Part shown: positions 14,158 to 20,773 of the stretch, in pieces
How the letters are laid out: each line of letters starts with the position of its first letter
How positions within the stretch are numbered: the stretch's first letter is position 1
Origin: a virus
IMG/VR virus record: IMGVR_UViG_3300032073_000235
Coordinates: 1 to 24,702 of that record
DNA length: 24,702 bases
Strand: one strand, 5' to 3'
Position numbers and translations under genes: made by a program
The notes under the pieces: generated by a model
Told to the model about the DNA's origin: nothing
Databases searched by the model: none
What the model saw: the letters and a program-made list of their open reading frames with translations, nothing else

Positions 14158-15042
14158 ATGTTTGGAGGAATAACAGATTTACCACAGCTACACTCGTACG
14201 AATCAGCACTGGGACATTACACCCAGATAAAACCTATAAGGGGCAGCAACAATGTACGCCCCATCTGTAAGACTAAAAATGGTAGACGCAAGAAGCACAT
14301 GCAGATCATCAAGCGCGATGATGCGATAGCGTGTCGGCTGTACGATACCGACGTGGTGACCTTCTATAAGGATGGCACAGTTGAGTACAACTCAGGTCAC
14401 CATATCACTAACACTACGCACGCATTTGCTAGTGGGATTCTCTTTCCGCATGTTTGGTTTGCTACGAAACTTGGTAATACGGAAGTATTTATAGGGAAAA
14501 GGTTCTGGAGTTGGCGTGAGCCAGATCAAGTATCAACTACTTACCATGTCCCCCCTAGTAAAACCATCAAGATGAAATGTGAGGGTGATTCATGGGTTGC
14601 TATCGACCCGCCGAAACACTTTGAGTATTACCTCAAGCGCAAGGAGTACAACGCTAAACGTAAGCCGCTCAAAGAGTTTCAAGACCATTGCATACGCATG
14701 GCTAAACTAGCCGACGCTAAAGAGGTGCAAGGGGATAAACTTTATGACGTGCATGAAGATTGGTACTACCGCGATATATACAAAGACCTCGTAGAGGGGT
14801 CAAGCTCATGGGGTCGGCTTGTACCTATACTACTAGAGACAGCACGAGCAAGAGGTAACTTTTGGGATAGAAAACGTAGAAATACTTATTATTTCAATAC
14901 GCGAATAATCAAAGGTGCGATCAGCGACATAGTGAAGTATGCGTTCGCTGATGAAGTCTTTGAGGAGAAGGAAGTACACAAAAAGACTTTCAACGGCAAT
15001 GAAAGATACATCTGGAAAAAATACGAAGGAGGTAGAGAGTAA
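14158..15042 (+). CDS. Conserved phage protein of unknown function (294 aa)
   Basis: The product has 294 aa. The part around residues 57-87 (IACRLYDTDVVTFYKDGTVE, then YNSGHHITNTT) matches a pattern that I recall in many phage hypothetical proteins ('.RL..TDVV.F..DG...LNSGG..T.TT'), a beta-meander at the N-terminus. The C-terminal half is helical and basic. No catalytic motif is visible. It is preceded by AAGGAGACTATT. It lies directly upstream of the MoxR ATPase gene but is separated from it by 74 bp holding a short AACTTT tandem repeat and a palindrome, so it may be regulated separately from what follows. Confidence 0.75.
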   Translation: MFGGITDLPQLHSYESALGHYTQIKPIRGSNNVRPICKTKNGRRKKHMQIIKRDDAIACRLYDTDVVTFYKDGTVEYNSGHHITNTTHAFASGILFPHVWFATKLGNTEVFIGKRFWSWREPDQVSTTYHVPPSKTIKMKCEGDSWVAIDPPKHFEYYLKRKEYNAKRKPLKEFQDHCIRMAKLADAKEVQGDKLYDVHEDWYYRDIYKDLVEGSSSWGRLVPILLETARARGNFWDRKRRNTYYFNTRIIKGAISDIVKYAFADEVFEEKEVHKKTFNGNERYIWKKYEGGRE

Positions 15043-15057
15043 AACGCGCACGACCTT

Positions 15058-15075
15058 AACTTTAACTTTAACTTT
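15058..15075 (+). repeat. Short tandem repeat (AACTTT)3
   Basis: Three perfect AACTTT units, flanked by partial units, sit in the 74-bp gap just before palindrome copy 4. Confidence 0.7.
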
Positions 15076-15082
15076 AAAAATC

Positions 15083-15102
15083 TGCATAGGAATTCCTATG
15101 CA
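15083..15102. repeat. Perfect 20-bp palindrome, copy 4
   Basis: TGCATAGGAATTCCTATGCA lies immediately upstream of the AAGGAG ribosome binding site and 14 bases before the ATG of the MoxR-type gene. It could be an operator, or an RNA stem that affects translation of the downstream genes. Confidence 0.85.
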
Positions 15103-15116
15103 CAAGGAGAAATAGA

Positions 15117-16181
15117 ATGCAAATGAATGAAATCCAAACTGTAACATTGAAAGAAGCTATCCAACTTATTGTCAATAACCCCAACGTGAGATTTATGCTC
15201 CGAGGCGAGCCGGGGGTTGGAAAGACTAGTATTGCTCACGAAATATCAAGACAGTCAAAATTACCCCTTGCGATGGGTAGACCTATTGACGTGGGCAACC
15301 TCGACCTTGGTGATGTGTGTATGCCTGTCATTGACCATGAGAATAAAGTCACACGCTACTACCCTAATGCTAGGTTCGGTATCCATAATGGTGAGCCAGT
15401 TGTTATGTGCTTTGATGAATTCACCAAAGGTGCTGACCCTGTAAAGAATATGCTTCACCCTGCGCTAGAAGTATTTATGCCCAGACTGGGAGACTTACTG
15501 ATACCAGAGGGAAGTATTATCTACATGACGGGTAACCTTGACACCGATGGGGTGGGTGATGGACTAGCCCAACACACTAGACAACGCATCGTTGAACTGA
15601 TTGTGCGTAAATCCACTTCATCTGAGTGGCTGGCGTGGGCAGTTAACAACAATATCCAATCTGTTGTGATGGCATGGGTAGACAGATACCCCCAATGTCT
15701 TGACTCCTACCTTGATAATGTTAAGAACGAGTTTATCTTTCACCCATCTAGCCCACAAGATAATGTGGTTTCACCTCGTACACTGGAGATTGCTAGTCGG
15801 ATAATTGAGAGCCGAGCAGGGTACACTGAGAATGCTTTGGTAGCTGCTTTGTCCGGTGCGGCTGGGGCAGCGTTCGCTGCAAGTATTACTTCCTTCATAC
15901 GTTTTCAAGAATCTTTACCTTCTATTCAATCCATCATAGAGACTCCTATGACTGCTTTAGTACCAGAAGAAGCAGGAGCACGGGCAGTATTATGTTTTGG
16001 ATTATTAGGACACGTTGAGAAAGATACGCTGACTAATGTATTGAAGTACCTACGTCGAATGGAAGAGGAGTGGCAAGTTATCTTCTGCGTTGCACTTGCC
16101 AAGCATGAGACTAAGAAGTTGATTGCCTTCGCTAACAGAGACTTTGGTAAGTGGGCTGCTGACAACGAAGACTTACTATAA
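15117..16181 (+). CDS. MoxR-type AAA+ ATPase
   Basis: The product has 354 aa with a complete AAA+ core. Walker A is 'GEPGVGKTS' (30-38), Walker B is 'VVMCFDEF' (95-102), sensor 1 is 'MTGN' (137-140), and arginine-finger candidates are Arg155/Arg157 in 'HTRQRIVEL'. The helical C-terminal part follows from about residue 165. MoxR-type ATPases work as ring-shaped chaperones that remodel or activate partner proteins, usually one with a VWA domain, and exactly such a protein is encoded 12 bp downstream. The target in a phage is unknown. The gene starts with AAGGAGAAATAGA before ATG. An alternative of the same fold is a CobS-like ATPase; the role would be similar. Confidence 0.9.
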   Translation: MQMNEIQTVTLKEAIQLIVNNPNVRFMLRGEPGVGKTSIAHEISRQSKLPLAMGRPIDVGNLDLGDVCMPVIDHENKVTRYYPNARFGIHNGEPVVMCFDEFTKGADPVKNMLHPALEVFMPRLGDLLIPEGSIIYMTGNLDTDGVGDGLAQHTRQRIVELIVRKSTSSEWLAWAVNNNIQSVVMAWVDRYPQCLDSYLDNVKNEFIFHPSSPQDNVVSPRTLEIASRIIESRAGYTENALVAALSGAAGAAFAASITSFIRFQESLPSIQSIIETPMTALVPEEAGARAVLCFGLLGHVEKDTLTNVLKYLRRMEEEWQVIFCVALAKHETKKLIAFANRDFGKWAADNEDLL

Positions 16182-16193
16182 AGGAGAACAACA

Positions 16194-17387
16194 ATGAGGA
16201 ATGCAGAACGAAAGTTTAAAGCTATAAAGATTGGACTCATGCGGTCACCGCCGTTTGGGTTACTACGCGGGATTGCCATGTATGGTAATACTCATCTGAC
16301 TACTGAAATATCTACAGCGTGCACTGATGGTAGAGACGAATGGTACAACCTTGCTTTCTTGTTTGAGGAGATTGCTAACGGAGATAAAGGAGCAGCTTTT
16401 GTATTGGCACACGAGTGGATGCACAAAGCGGCTAAACATTTCTATACATACAAGGGGTTGGAAAAGATAAACCAACAGATTGCTGATATAGCTTTGGATA
16501 TCTGGATCAATGATCGTCTTGTGACCGCTGACCCCAAGTCAATGTACATCGAGTTTCCAGTGGGGAAAGATGGTAAACGCATAGGCATACATATGCCTGA
16601 GTACCACGATTGGTCAGTGAAAGCTATCTTCTATGACTTGTTTGAGAAGGCAAAAGACAATCCAGATTGGGGAGAAGGAGGAGGTGGTGGTCTTGATGAC
16701 CACGATTGGGAAGGAGCAAATAAACTGTCCAAGGAAGAACAGAAACAAGTCGAAGGTGATATCAACGAAGCGGTAAGACAAAGTATCCACGGGATGCGAG
16801 CGGGTGCAGCGGGGCTGCGCGATGCGCTAGGTCTTGGTGAGTTGGTAACACCGAAAGTAGATTGGCGAGTAGCGTTGCGTATATTCCTCAATGCGACTTG
16901 CCGTAAGAAGGAACGTTCTACATGGCGCAGACCCAACCGCCGGTTCTTACACGAAGACATCATTATGCCTACGCTAGAAGGTAATAGCATTAATGAGATT
17001 GTGTTTGCGCGTGACGCATCTGGCTCTATGTATTTCGAGAACAGATTGGCAGAGGTGACAAGCGAAATGGTTGGTATATGTAACACCCTCAACGTTGACA
17101 AGATTCATCTGCTTGACTGGGATGGGAGTGTTGAGTATCGAGGTGTGTTCACCAGTGACCAACTAAAGGACGCTCCAGAACTTAAGACCCCAATGGGTGG
17201 AGGAGGAACTACCCCTCAGTGTGTGGTTGATTACATGGAGAAGGAAGGCATCAAACCAGATTGCGTCGTGGTACTCACCGATGGAGAGATTAATGACTGG
17301 GGTAATTGGACTGTCCCTGTGTTGTGGGGTATCGCTAATCGCAAAACAATAACTGCCCCTATGGGTAAAACAATTAACATTGACTAA
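16194..17387 (+). CDS. HExxH putative metallopeptidase-VWA domain protein
   Basis: The product has 397 aa. The N-terminal half carries 'LAHEWMHKAAKH' with the zinc-protease signature HExxH at residues 73-77, then 'ALDIWIND' as a possible third-ligand region, as in the DUF2201 putative metallopeptidase family. A glycine-rich hinge (EGGGGGLDDHDW, 161-172) leads to a helical linker. The C-terminal VWA-like domain has the metal-ion adhesion site: 'DASGS' (274-278), 'GGGGTT' (336-341) and 'LTDGE' (361-365). It is the expected client or adaptor partner of the MoxR-type ATPase encoded just upstream. Whether the protease part is active is unknown. The ribosome binding site is AAGGAGAACAACA. Confidence 0.88.
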   Translation: MRNAERKFKAIKIGLMRSPPFGLLRGIAMYGNTHLTTEISTACTDGRDEWYNLAFLFEEIANGDKGAAFVLAHEWMHKAAKHFYTYKGLEKINQQIADIALDIWINDRLVTADPKSMYIEFPVGKDGKRIGIHMPEYHDWSVKAIFYDLFEKAKDNPDWGEGGGGGLDDHDWEGANKLSKEEQKQVEGDINEAVRQSIHGMRAGAAGLRDALGLGELVTPKVDWRVALRIFLNATCRKKERSTWRRPNRRFLHEDIIMPTLEGNSINEIVFARDASGSMYFENRLAEVTSEMVGICNTLNVDKIHLLDWDGSVEYRGVFTSDQLKDAPELKTPMGGGGTTPQCVVDYMEKEGIKPDCVVVLTDGEINDWGNWTVPVLWGIANRKTITAPMGKTINID

Positions 17388-17398
17388 AGGAGAACGAC

Positions 17399-17698
17399 AT
17401 GAGTGAAGTAAAAAGAGGAAGAGGTAGACCACGTTTGAGTGACGAGGAGCGAAAGGCTAGAAATACAGAGTATAGAAAGAAGAACGCTCTTAAAAGTAAA
17501 AACGTAACCGCAAGCGTGGAAGCCACAAAAATACTGTGGGATTGCGTGGTTGTTATGTCTGCCAAGATAGGAGTTAAGTTAACCATTAGCCAAGTTATAA
17601 CTTTACTTCTAAACGATTGGCTTGCAGAAAATGATCCTACAGGTGAACTAAGAAACGATGAACGCTACATAAATGACAGAGAAAGGAGAAAGATATGA
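17399..17698 (+). CDS. AT-hook DNA-binding protein (99 aa)
   Basis: The product has 99 aa. Residues 5-12 (KRGRGRPR) are a perfect AT-hook, which inserts into the minor groove of AT-rich DNA. A basic helix follows (EERKARNTEYRKKNALK), then a C-terminal region of beta strand plus two helices ('VTASVEATKILWDCVVVMSA', 'LTISQVITLLLNDWL') that could be a small dimerisation or ribbon-helix-helix-like fold. It lies between the MoxR/VWA pair and the DUF3150-like gene and overlaps the latter by 4 bp (ATGA). It may be a regulator or DNA organiser; which DNA it binds is unknown. Confidence 0.8.
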   Translation: MSEVKRGRGRPRLSDEERKARNTEYRKKNALKSKNVTASVEATKILWDCVVVMSAKIGVKLTISQVITLLLNDWLAENDPTGELRNDERYINDRERRKI

Positions 17699-18564
17699 GT
17701 GCAATAGCAAACAGTGCAGTATTGGTACGTCTAAGTATTGGTGTATGGGGAGCAAGCAAGCGTAACAAAGAACTTGAACATGAGGTTGCTCTAAACAAGA
17801 AAGCTAGTCCCAAAGCCATGCGTATGTATGACAACCTGATGGTGGGTTCAACAGGTCATAGTGATATCCAGAAATATGCAGCGGGGTCACGTCTATGGCA
17901 TAACACCATGACGTTGCCTTGGGATGAACGTGGTTATCGGCTTTGTCCTACTAGTCTATTCTTAGACTACAAATCTCAACACAACTTAAAACGAGTGGGG
18001 TTTGAACAGTTGGTAGATACCTTTCGAGTTAAGTATTTCAGTTATCGTGAGACTGCTGAAGAACATAGAGGAGAGATGTTCAACGAACTTGACTACCCAC
18101 CAGTGAGTGAAGTCATGGGGAAATTTTACTGGGACTTTGCATCTGTACCTGTACCAGAGTCAGGACACTTTTGCGTGGACTTACCCGCGCAGGAGATGGA
18201 GGAACTTAAACTTTCATGCGATGCAGAAGTAGAACGTAAGGTAGCTGAAGCCAGCAAGGAGAATGAGAAACGGATACTCAAAGAGCTGCAAGGTATAAGT
18301 GCGAAGTGTACGGATGAGGAAGATTATGAAAACTTTGAGGATGATAATAGACGATGGCATGACACGTTTGTTTCTAATCCGTTAGACCTATGCCGTATGC
18401 TAAAGCATATGAACTTAACTGATGACCCCAAGATCGAAGAAGCACGTCAACGTCTTGAGGATATTATGGTAGGTAAAACAAAGGAAATGTTCAAAGACTC
18501 TAGCACTGTGCGTAAGACAGTGAAGGAAGAAGTGGACTCTATTATTAATTCATACGATTGGTAG
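17695..18564 (+). CDS. DUF3150-like protein, possible third member of the MoxR/VWA set
   Basis: The product has 289 aa. The N-terminal half has 'LVRLSIGVWGASKRNKELEH', 'WHNTMTLPWDERGYRLCP' (TLPW at 73-76), 'EMFNELDYP' (127-135) and 'VPVPESGHFCVDL' (151-163). I recall this order of motifs (rLs...tg.k.d........LPW.d.g.RlLp....lf...dYP......f.....PvP....fr..l) from DUF3150 phage proteins, which are often encoded beside MoxR/CobS-type ATPases and VWA/CobT-type proteins. The C-terminal half is acidic and coiled. No enzyme motif is seen. The family assignment is from memory and should be tested; the genetic linkage is direct. Confidence 0.65.
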   Translation: MSAIANSAVLVRLSIGVWGASKRNKELEHEVALNKKASPKAMRMYDNLMVGSTGHSDIQKYAAGSRLWHNTMTLPWDERGYRLCPTSLFLDYKSQHNLKRVGFEQLVDTFRVKYFSYRETAEEHRGEMFNELDYPPVSEVMGKFYWDFASVPVPESGHFCVDLPAQEMEELKLSCDAEVERKVAEASKENEKRILKELQGISAKCTDEEDYENFEDDNRRWHDTFVSNPLDLCRMLKHMNLTDDPKIEEARQRLEDIMVGKTKEMFKDSSTVRKTVKEEVDSIINSYDW

Positions 18565-18574
18565 GAGGTATGAT

Positions 18575-19480
18575 ATGAGAGAAGTATATACACACAATGG
18601 TCTTAAAGTAAAAAGAATGCTGAGAAAAATAAAAGATAAAGAACATGGGTCGTTTACAAACATGCCAAGGAATGTATTGATGGACTGTGTGTTAGACCCA
18701 CATCAGCTTATCAACAGAGATACCGCTGACTTTACAGTTGGTCTTTTGACTCATGTATCTGAGAGACATCCAGAATATACATTCTGGGTTGATACTGTTC
18801 TTGATGGCAAGAAAGGTTACATGAAACATATGTATGTGTTCAACGATGAAGAATGTTTGGGCAAGATAGATTGGAGTTACTACAACGACTCGATGGAGTT
18901 TCGCAATGAACGAGTAAGCGCGGATATAAAACGAGGCGACTGCAAGAAAACTTCAAAGATATCTACAGCGAAAAATATTTTTGCTCGTTACTTTTATCCT
19001 CTCACCCTGTATGAAGAAATGGAGACAGTGGAGCTTGATGTGATGGGTGCTTTGGCTGACCATACTTGGTCACTAAAGAGGGGAAGAGACGATGCAAGTC
19101 GTGACATTATAGAGGTGCTAACTACGATGCTCGGACGTGAAAATCCCGAACTACTTGAGTTTGTAAGAGCGAATGGTATGAGTAAACAACTAGAGTCGAA
19201 AGCAAAAGATAAAGAAGCTATAGCAATTACGAATAGTCTTAATAAGTCTATAGAAGATAGCAAAGGTCAGTTTATCTTTCTCAAAGAGAGTATGTACTAT
19301 TCAGCAGCAGCGGGGAAGGTCAGGCGTATGAAACGTGATGATCTTTCTGAAGATGTACTCACTGCTATTGGTTTACTTAAAATTGCAGAAAATAACACAG
19401 CCATCGATGGAGTAGGTTACAAAGCTACTGCTGATAAATTCTATATTACGGAGGAACTAAATTTTGACTTCGACGAATGA
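18575..19480 (+). CDS. Unknown phage protein (301 aa)
   Basis: The product has 301 aa, mixed alpha/beta at the start ('GSFTNMPRNVLMDCVLDPHQ'; 'HPEYTFWVDTVLDGKKGYMK') and helical later ('ALADHTWSLKRGRDDASRDI'; 'LLEFVRANGMSKQLESKAKD'). It contains 'FRNERVSADIKRGDCKKTSK' near residues 109-128. I do not recognise a family or catalytic motif. It follows the DUF3150-like gene by 10 bp (ribosome binding site AGGAGGTATGAT, beginning in the previous gene's end) and its last codons contain the start of the next gene, so it belongs to the same operon as the MoxR/VWA set. Confidence 0.75.
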   Translation: MREVYTHNGLKVKRMLRKIKDKEHGSFTNMPRNVLMDCVLDPHQLINRDTADFTVGLLTHVSERHPEYTFWVDTVLDGKKGYMKHMYVFNDEECLGKIDWSYYNDSMEFRNERVSADIKRGDCKKTSKISTAKNIFARYFYPLTLYEEMETVELDVMGALADHTWSLKRGRDDASRDIIEVLTTMLGRENPELLEFVRANGMSKQLESKAKDKEAIAITNSLNKSIEDSKGQFIFLKESMYYSAAAGKVRRMKRDDLSEDVLTAIGLLKIAENNTAIDGVGYKATADKFYITEELNFDFDE

Positions 19481-19748
19481 TAAACAAACTAGAGGCAAGG
19501 GAGCAAAGCCTTCCATGCTACACACCAACGTGCGACTACCTAAGTATGTAGTAGATTACTTCAAAGAGTTTCCTAGCTATACCAAAGAAATACGTAGGGT
19601 ACTTGAGGAACACGTTGACAAAGCAGATAAGGAAGGGGCTACTCGCGTAGCCCTAGACCAACAACGATGGCAAGACATTCTTGCTGAAGATGAGAACTGG
19701 CCTAACGATGGAAACATTGTAGGGATAAAGGAGGACGATGATGAATAA
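19464..19748 (+). CDS. Ribbon-helix-helix-type DNA-binding protein (94 aa)
   Basis: The product has 94 aa. Start TTG 19464 has GGAGG at a 9-base spacing and overlaps the preceding gene by 17 bp; an in-frame ATG at 19515 would give a 77-aa form that still holds the domain. Residues about 19-51 (LHTNVRLPKYVVDYFKEFPS, then YTKEIRRVLEEHV) fit a ribbon-helix-helix fold: a short basic strand, a helix, a turn and a second helix, like Arc/CopG-type repressors. Such dimers bind palindromic operators, so this protein is one candidate for the repeated palindromes. The C-terminal part is acidic. No toxin gene is seen next to it. Confidence 0.7.
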   Translation: MTSTNDKQTRGKGAKPSMLHTNVRLPKYVVDYFKEFPSYTKEIRRVLEEHVDKADKEGATRVALDQQRWQDILAEDENWPNDGNIVGIKEDDDE

Positions 19749-19863
19749 TGAAGACTTCTGGAAATGGATGGACACTTGCCCAACTCATAAGTGGGAGGTA
19801 GTCCAACACGAAGACGATTACTGTCGAATTATATTTCCACTTGAGGAGAACGATGATGAGTGA
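19741..19863 (+). CDS. Small acidic protein (40 aa)
   Basis: Two ATGs in tandem (19738 and 19741) follow AAGGAGG at a short distance; the second gives 40 aa beginning MNNEDFWKWMDTCPTHKWEV and ending EENDDE. It is too short for common gene finders but has strong initiation signals and sits between two coupled genes. No family is recognised. It has aromatic and acidic residues, a pair of cysteines (12 and 28), and could be a protein-protein interaction peptide. Its last residues are encoded by the ribosome binding site of the next gene. Confidence 0.65.
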   Translation: MNNEDFWKWMDTCPTHKWEVVQHEDDYCRIIFPLEENDDE

Positions 19864-19978
19864 AGATTTGAATTACAACACATGGACAACGGCAGACTTG
19901 CAAAGTTTGTTTGATGAAATAGCAGCAATTCTTGAAGAACGGTATGGAATACTTCAAAAGGAGAACGATGATGAGTAA
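19856..19978 (+). CDS. Small acidic helical protein (40 aa)
   Basis: It starts at tandem ATGs (19853 and 19856), with the second giving 40 aa beginning MSEDLNYNTWTTADLQSLFD. The central part 'LQSLFDEIAAILEERYGIL' is an amphipathic helix. The end, KENDDE, again comes from the next gene's GGAGAACGATGATGA initiation cassette. The family is unknown. The good ribosome binding site (GAGGAGAACG) and operon position support it. Confidence 0.65.
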   Translation: MSEDLNYNTWTTADLQSLFDEIAAILEERYGILQKENDDE

Positions 19979-20228
19979 AGAAAAAAAATATAGCGCAGAA
20001 GCTTGGGACGTAGTGTATTACTTGGTGGATGAAGATGGTAATCCAAAAGAAGATAAAGACGGCAAAGTTGAACTGTATTCTAATCCTGACGGGGACTACT
20101 CCTATATGTCAGATCACATTGATATTGACCAATTAGAAAAATATAATCCAGAAGTACCGAGCCTTAAGCAACCAACCCAAGATGCTTTTATTAAAATGCT
20201 TTTAAACGATGACACAGGAGAACGATGA
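19971..20228 (+). CDS. Acidic protein of unknown function (85 aa)
   Basis: The likely start is ATG 19971 after AAGGAGAACGATG (a second ATG at 19968), giving 85 aa beginning MSKEKKYSAEAWDVVYYLVD. A longer open frame to 19932 exists, but it has no ribosome binding site and overlaps the preceding gene. The protein is rich in Asp, Glu and Tyr (DEDGNPKEDKDGKVELYSNP; SYMSDHIDIDQLEKYN). A calcium- or DNA-mimic role is conceivable because of the charge, but nothing specific is visible. It ends by overlapping the next start codon (ATGATGA). Confidence 0.65.
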   Translation: MSKEKKYSAEAWDVVYYLVDEDGNPKEDKDGKVELYSNPDGDYSYMSDHIDIDQLEKYNPEVPSLKQPTQDAFIKMLLNDDTGER

Positions 20229-20377
20229 TGAAGAAACAAAAGGATGATGGGTCTTGTCCTACTCTAGCAGAGGTACGCAAGCGAGACCCGACAATGAACG
20301 AAAGCAAGTACGCATCCTACAAGCGAGGATGGCTACAAGTTAAAAACAAAAAGATAGCCCTTCCAAAATCTGCATAG
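20228..20377 (+). CDS. Small basic protein (49 aa) ending inside a palindrome
   Basis: The ATG at 20228 (another at 20225), preceded by GGAGAACG, gives 49 aa beginning MKKQKDDGSCPTLAEVRKRD and ending in a Lys-rich tail. The stop codon TAG (20375-20377) lies within palindrome copy 5, and an intrinsic terminator follows 27 bases later, so this is the last gene of the 13562-20377 operon. No family is recognised; the product is basic and helical. Confidence 0.6.
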   Translation: MKKQKDDGSCPTLAEVRKRDPTMNESKYASYKRGWLQVKNKKIALPKSA

Positions 20378-20390
20378 GAATTCCTATGCA
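20371..20390. repeat. Perfect 20-bp palindrome, copy 5
   Basis: It is identical to copies 3 and 4 (TGCATAGGAATTCCTATGCA). It contains the stop codon of the 49-aa gene and precedes the operon terminator and the promoter of the polymerase unit, so it again marks an operon boundary. Confidence 0.85.
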
Positions 20391-20403
20391 ACCTTCCTAC
20401 TAT

Positions 20404-20430
20404 ACCCCGCTTTCGGGCGGGGTTCTTTTT
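20404..20430 (+). terminator. Intrinsic terminator at end of the long early operon
   Basis: A 7-bp stem (ACCCCGC at 20404-20410 with GCGGGGT at 20417-20423, 6-base loop TTTCGG) is followed by TCTTTTT. Both arms are identical to those of the capsid terminator at 3149-3167. Confidence 0.88.
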
Positions 20431-20432
20431 AC

Positions 20433-20461
20433 TTTACAAAGTCCAACCTTTAAGCTATTCT
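20433..20461 (+). promoter_or_regulatory. Promoter for the nuclease-polymerase unit (possibly leaderless)
   Basis: TTTACA (20433-20438; 5 of 6 to TTGACA) and TATTCT (20456-20461; 4 of 6) are separated by 17 bp directly after a terminator. A start seven bases past the -10 box would fall on the A of ATG 20468, where no ribosome binding site is visible. A leaderless mRNA is therefore possible. Confidence 0.45.
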
Positions 20462-20467
20462 ATCTGA

Positions 20468-20773
20468 ATGGCTCTTACCCCCGAAAAGAAAGTTAAGAAT
20501 AAAGTAGTCAAGCTACTGAAAGAATACGAGGCTTACTACTTCTTCCCTGCAACCTACGGCTTTGGTCGTAGCGGTGTGCCAGATATAATTGTTTGTTACC
20601 GAGGACGTTTCATTGGTGTGGAATGTAAAGCAGGTGCAAACAAACCTACCCCATTACAAGAACGAGAGCTTACCGCTATTAACAAAGCCAAAGGCATAAC
20701 ATTTATAATTAACGAAGATAACTTAGGAGTGCTCCAAGAGTACTTAGCATCCCATGAACCTACTCACCCTTGA
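20468..20773 (+). CDS. VRR-NUC domain nuclease (101 aa)
   Basis: The product has 101 aa, almost entirely one VRR-NUC domain: 'GFGRSGVPDIIVCYRGRFIG' with Asp39, then 'VECKAG' with Glu52 and Lys54, and 'PTPLQERELTAI' with Gln64, which together form the PD-(D/E)XK catalytic site. Stand-alone VRR-NUC enzymes cut branched DNA such as Holliday junctions, so it may resolve replication or recombination intermediates before packaging. No ribosome binding site is seen; the start may be leaderless. The end overlaps the polymerase start by 20 bp, suggesting the two products act together. Confidence 0.88.
   Translation: MALTPEKKVKNKVVKLLKEYEAYYFFPATYGFGRSGVPDIIVCYRGRFIGVECKAGANKPTPLQERELTAINKAKGITFIINEDNLGVLQEYLASHEPTHP

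Noticed and set aside
8355-15422. EcoRI sites (GAATTC) as the reason for the palindromes
   Set aside because: Single GAATTC sites also occur outside the palindromes (about 8355 and 15417); the conserved dyad is 20-22 bp, far longer than a restriction site, so restriction avoidance or targeting does not explain it.
16631-17101. 156-aa minus-strand frame opposite the HExxH/VWA gene
   Set aside because: It is a shadow frame of a confidently assigned gene, with no ribosome binding site and no recognisable motif.
19932-20228. 98-aa version of the acidic protein starting at 19932
   Set aside because: No ribosome binding site lies before 19932 and it overlaps the 40-aa gene; ATG 19971 has AAGGAGAACG and fits the repeated start cassette.
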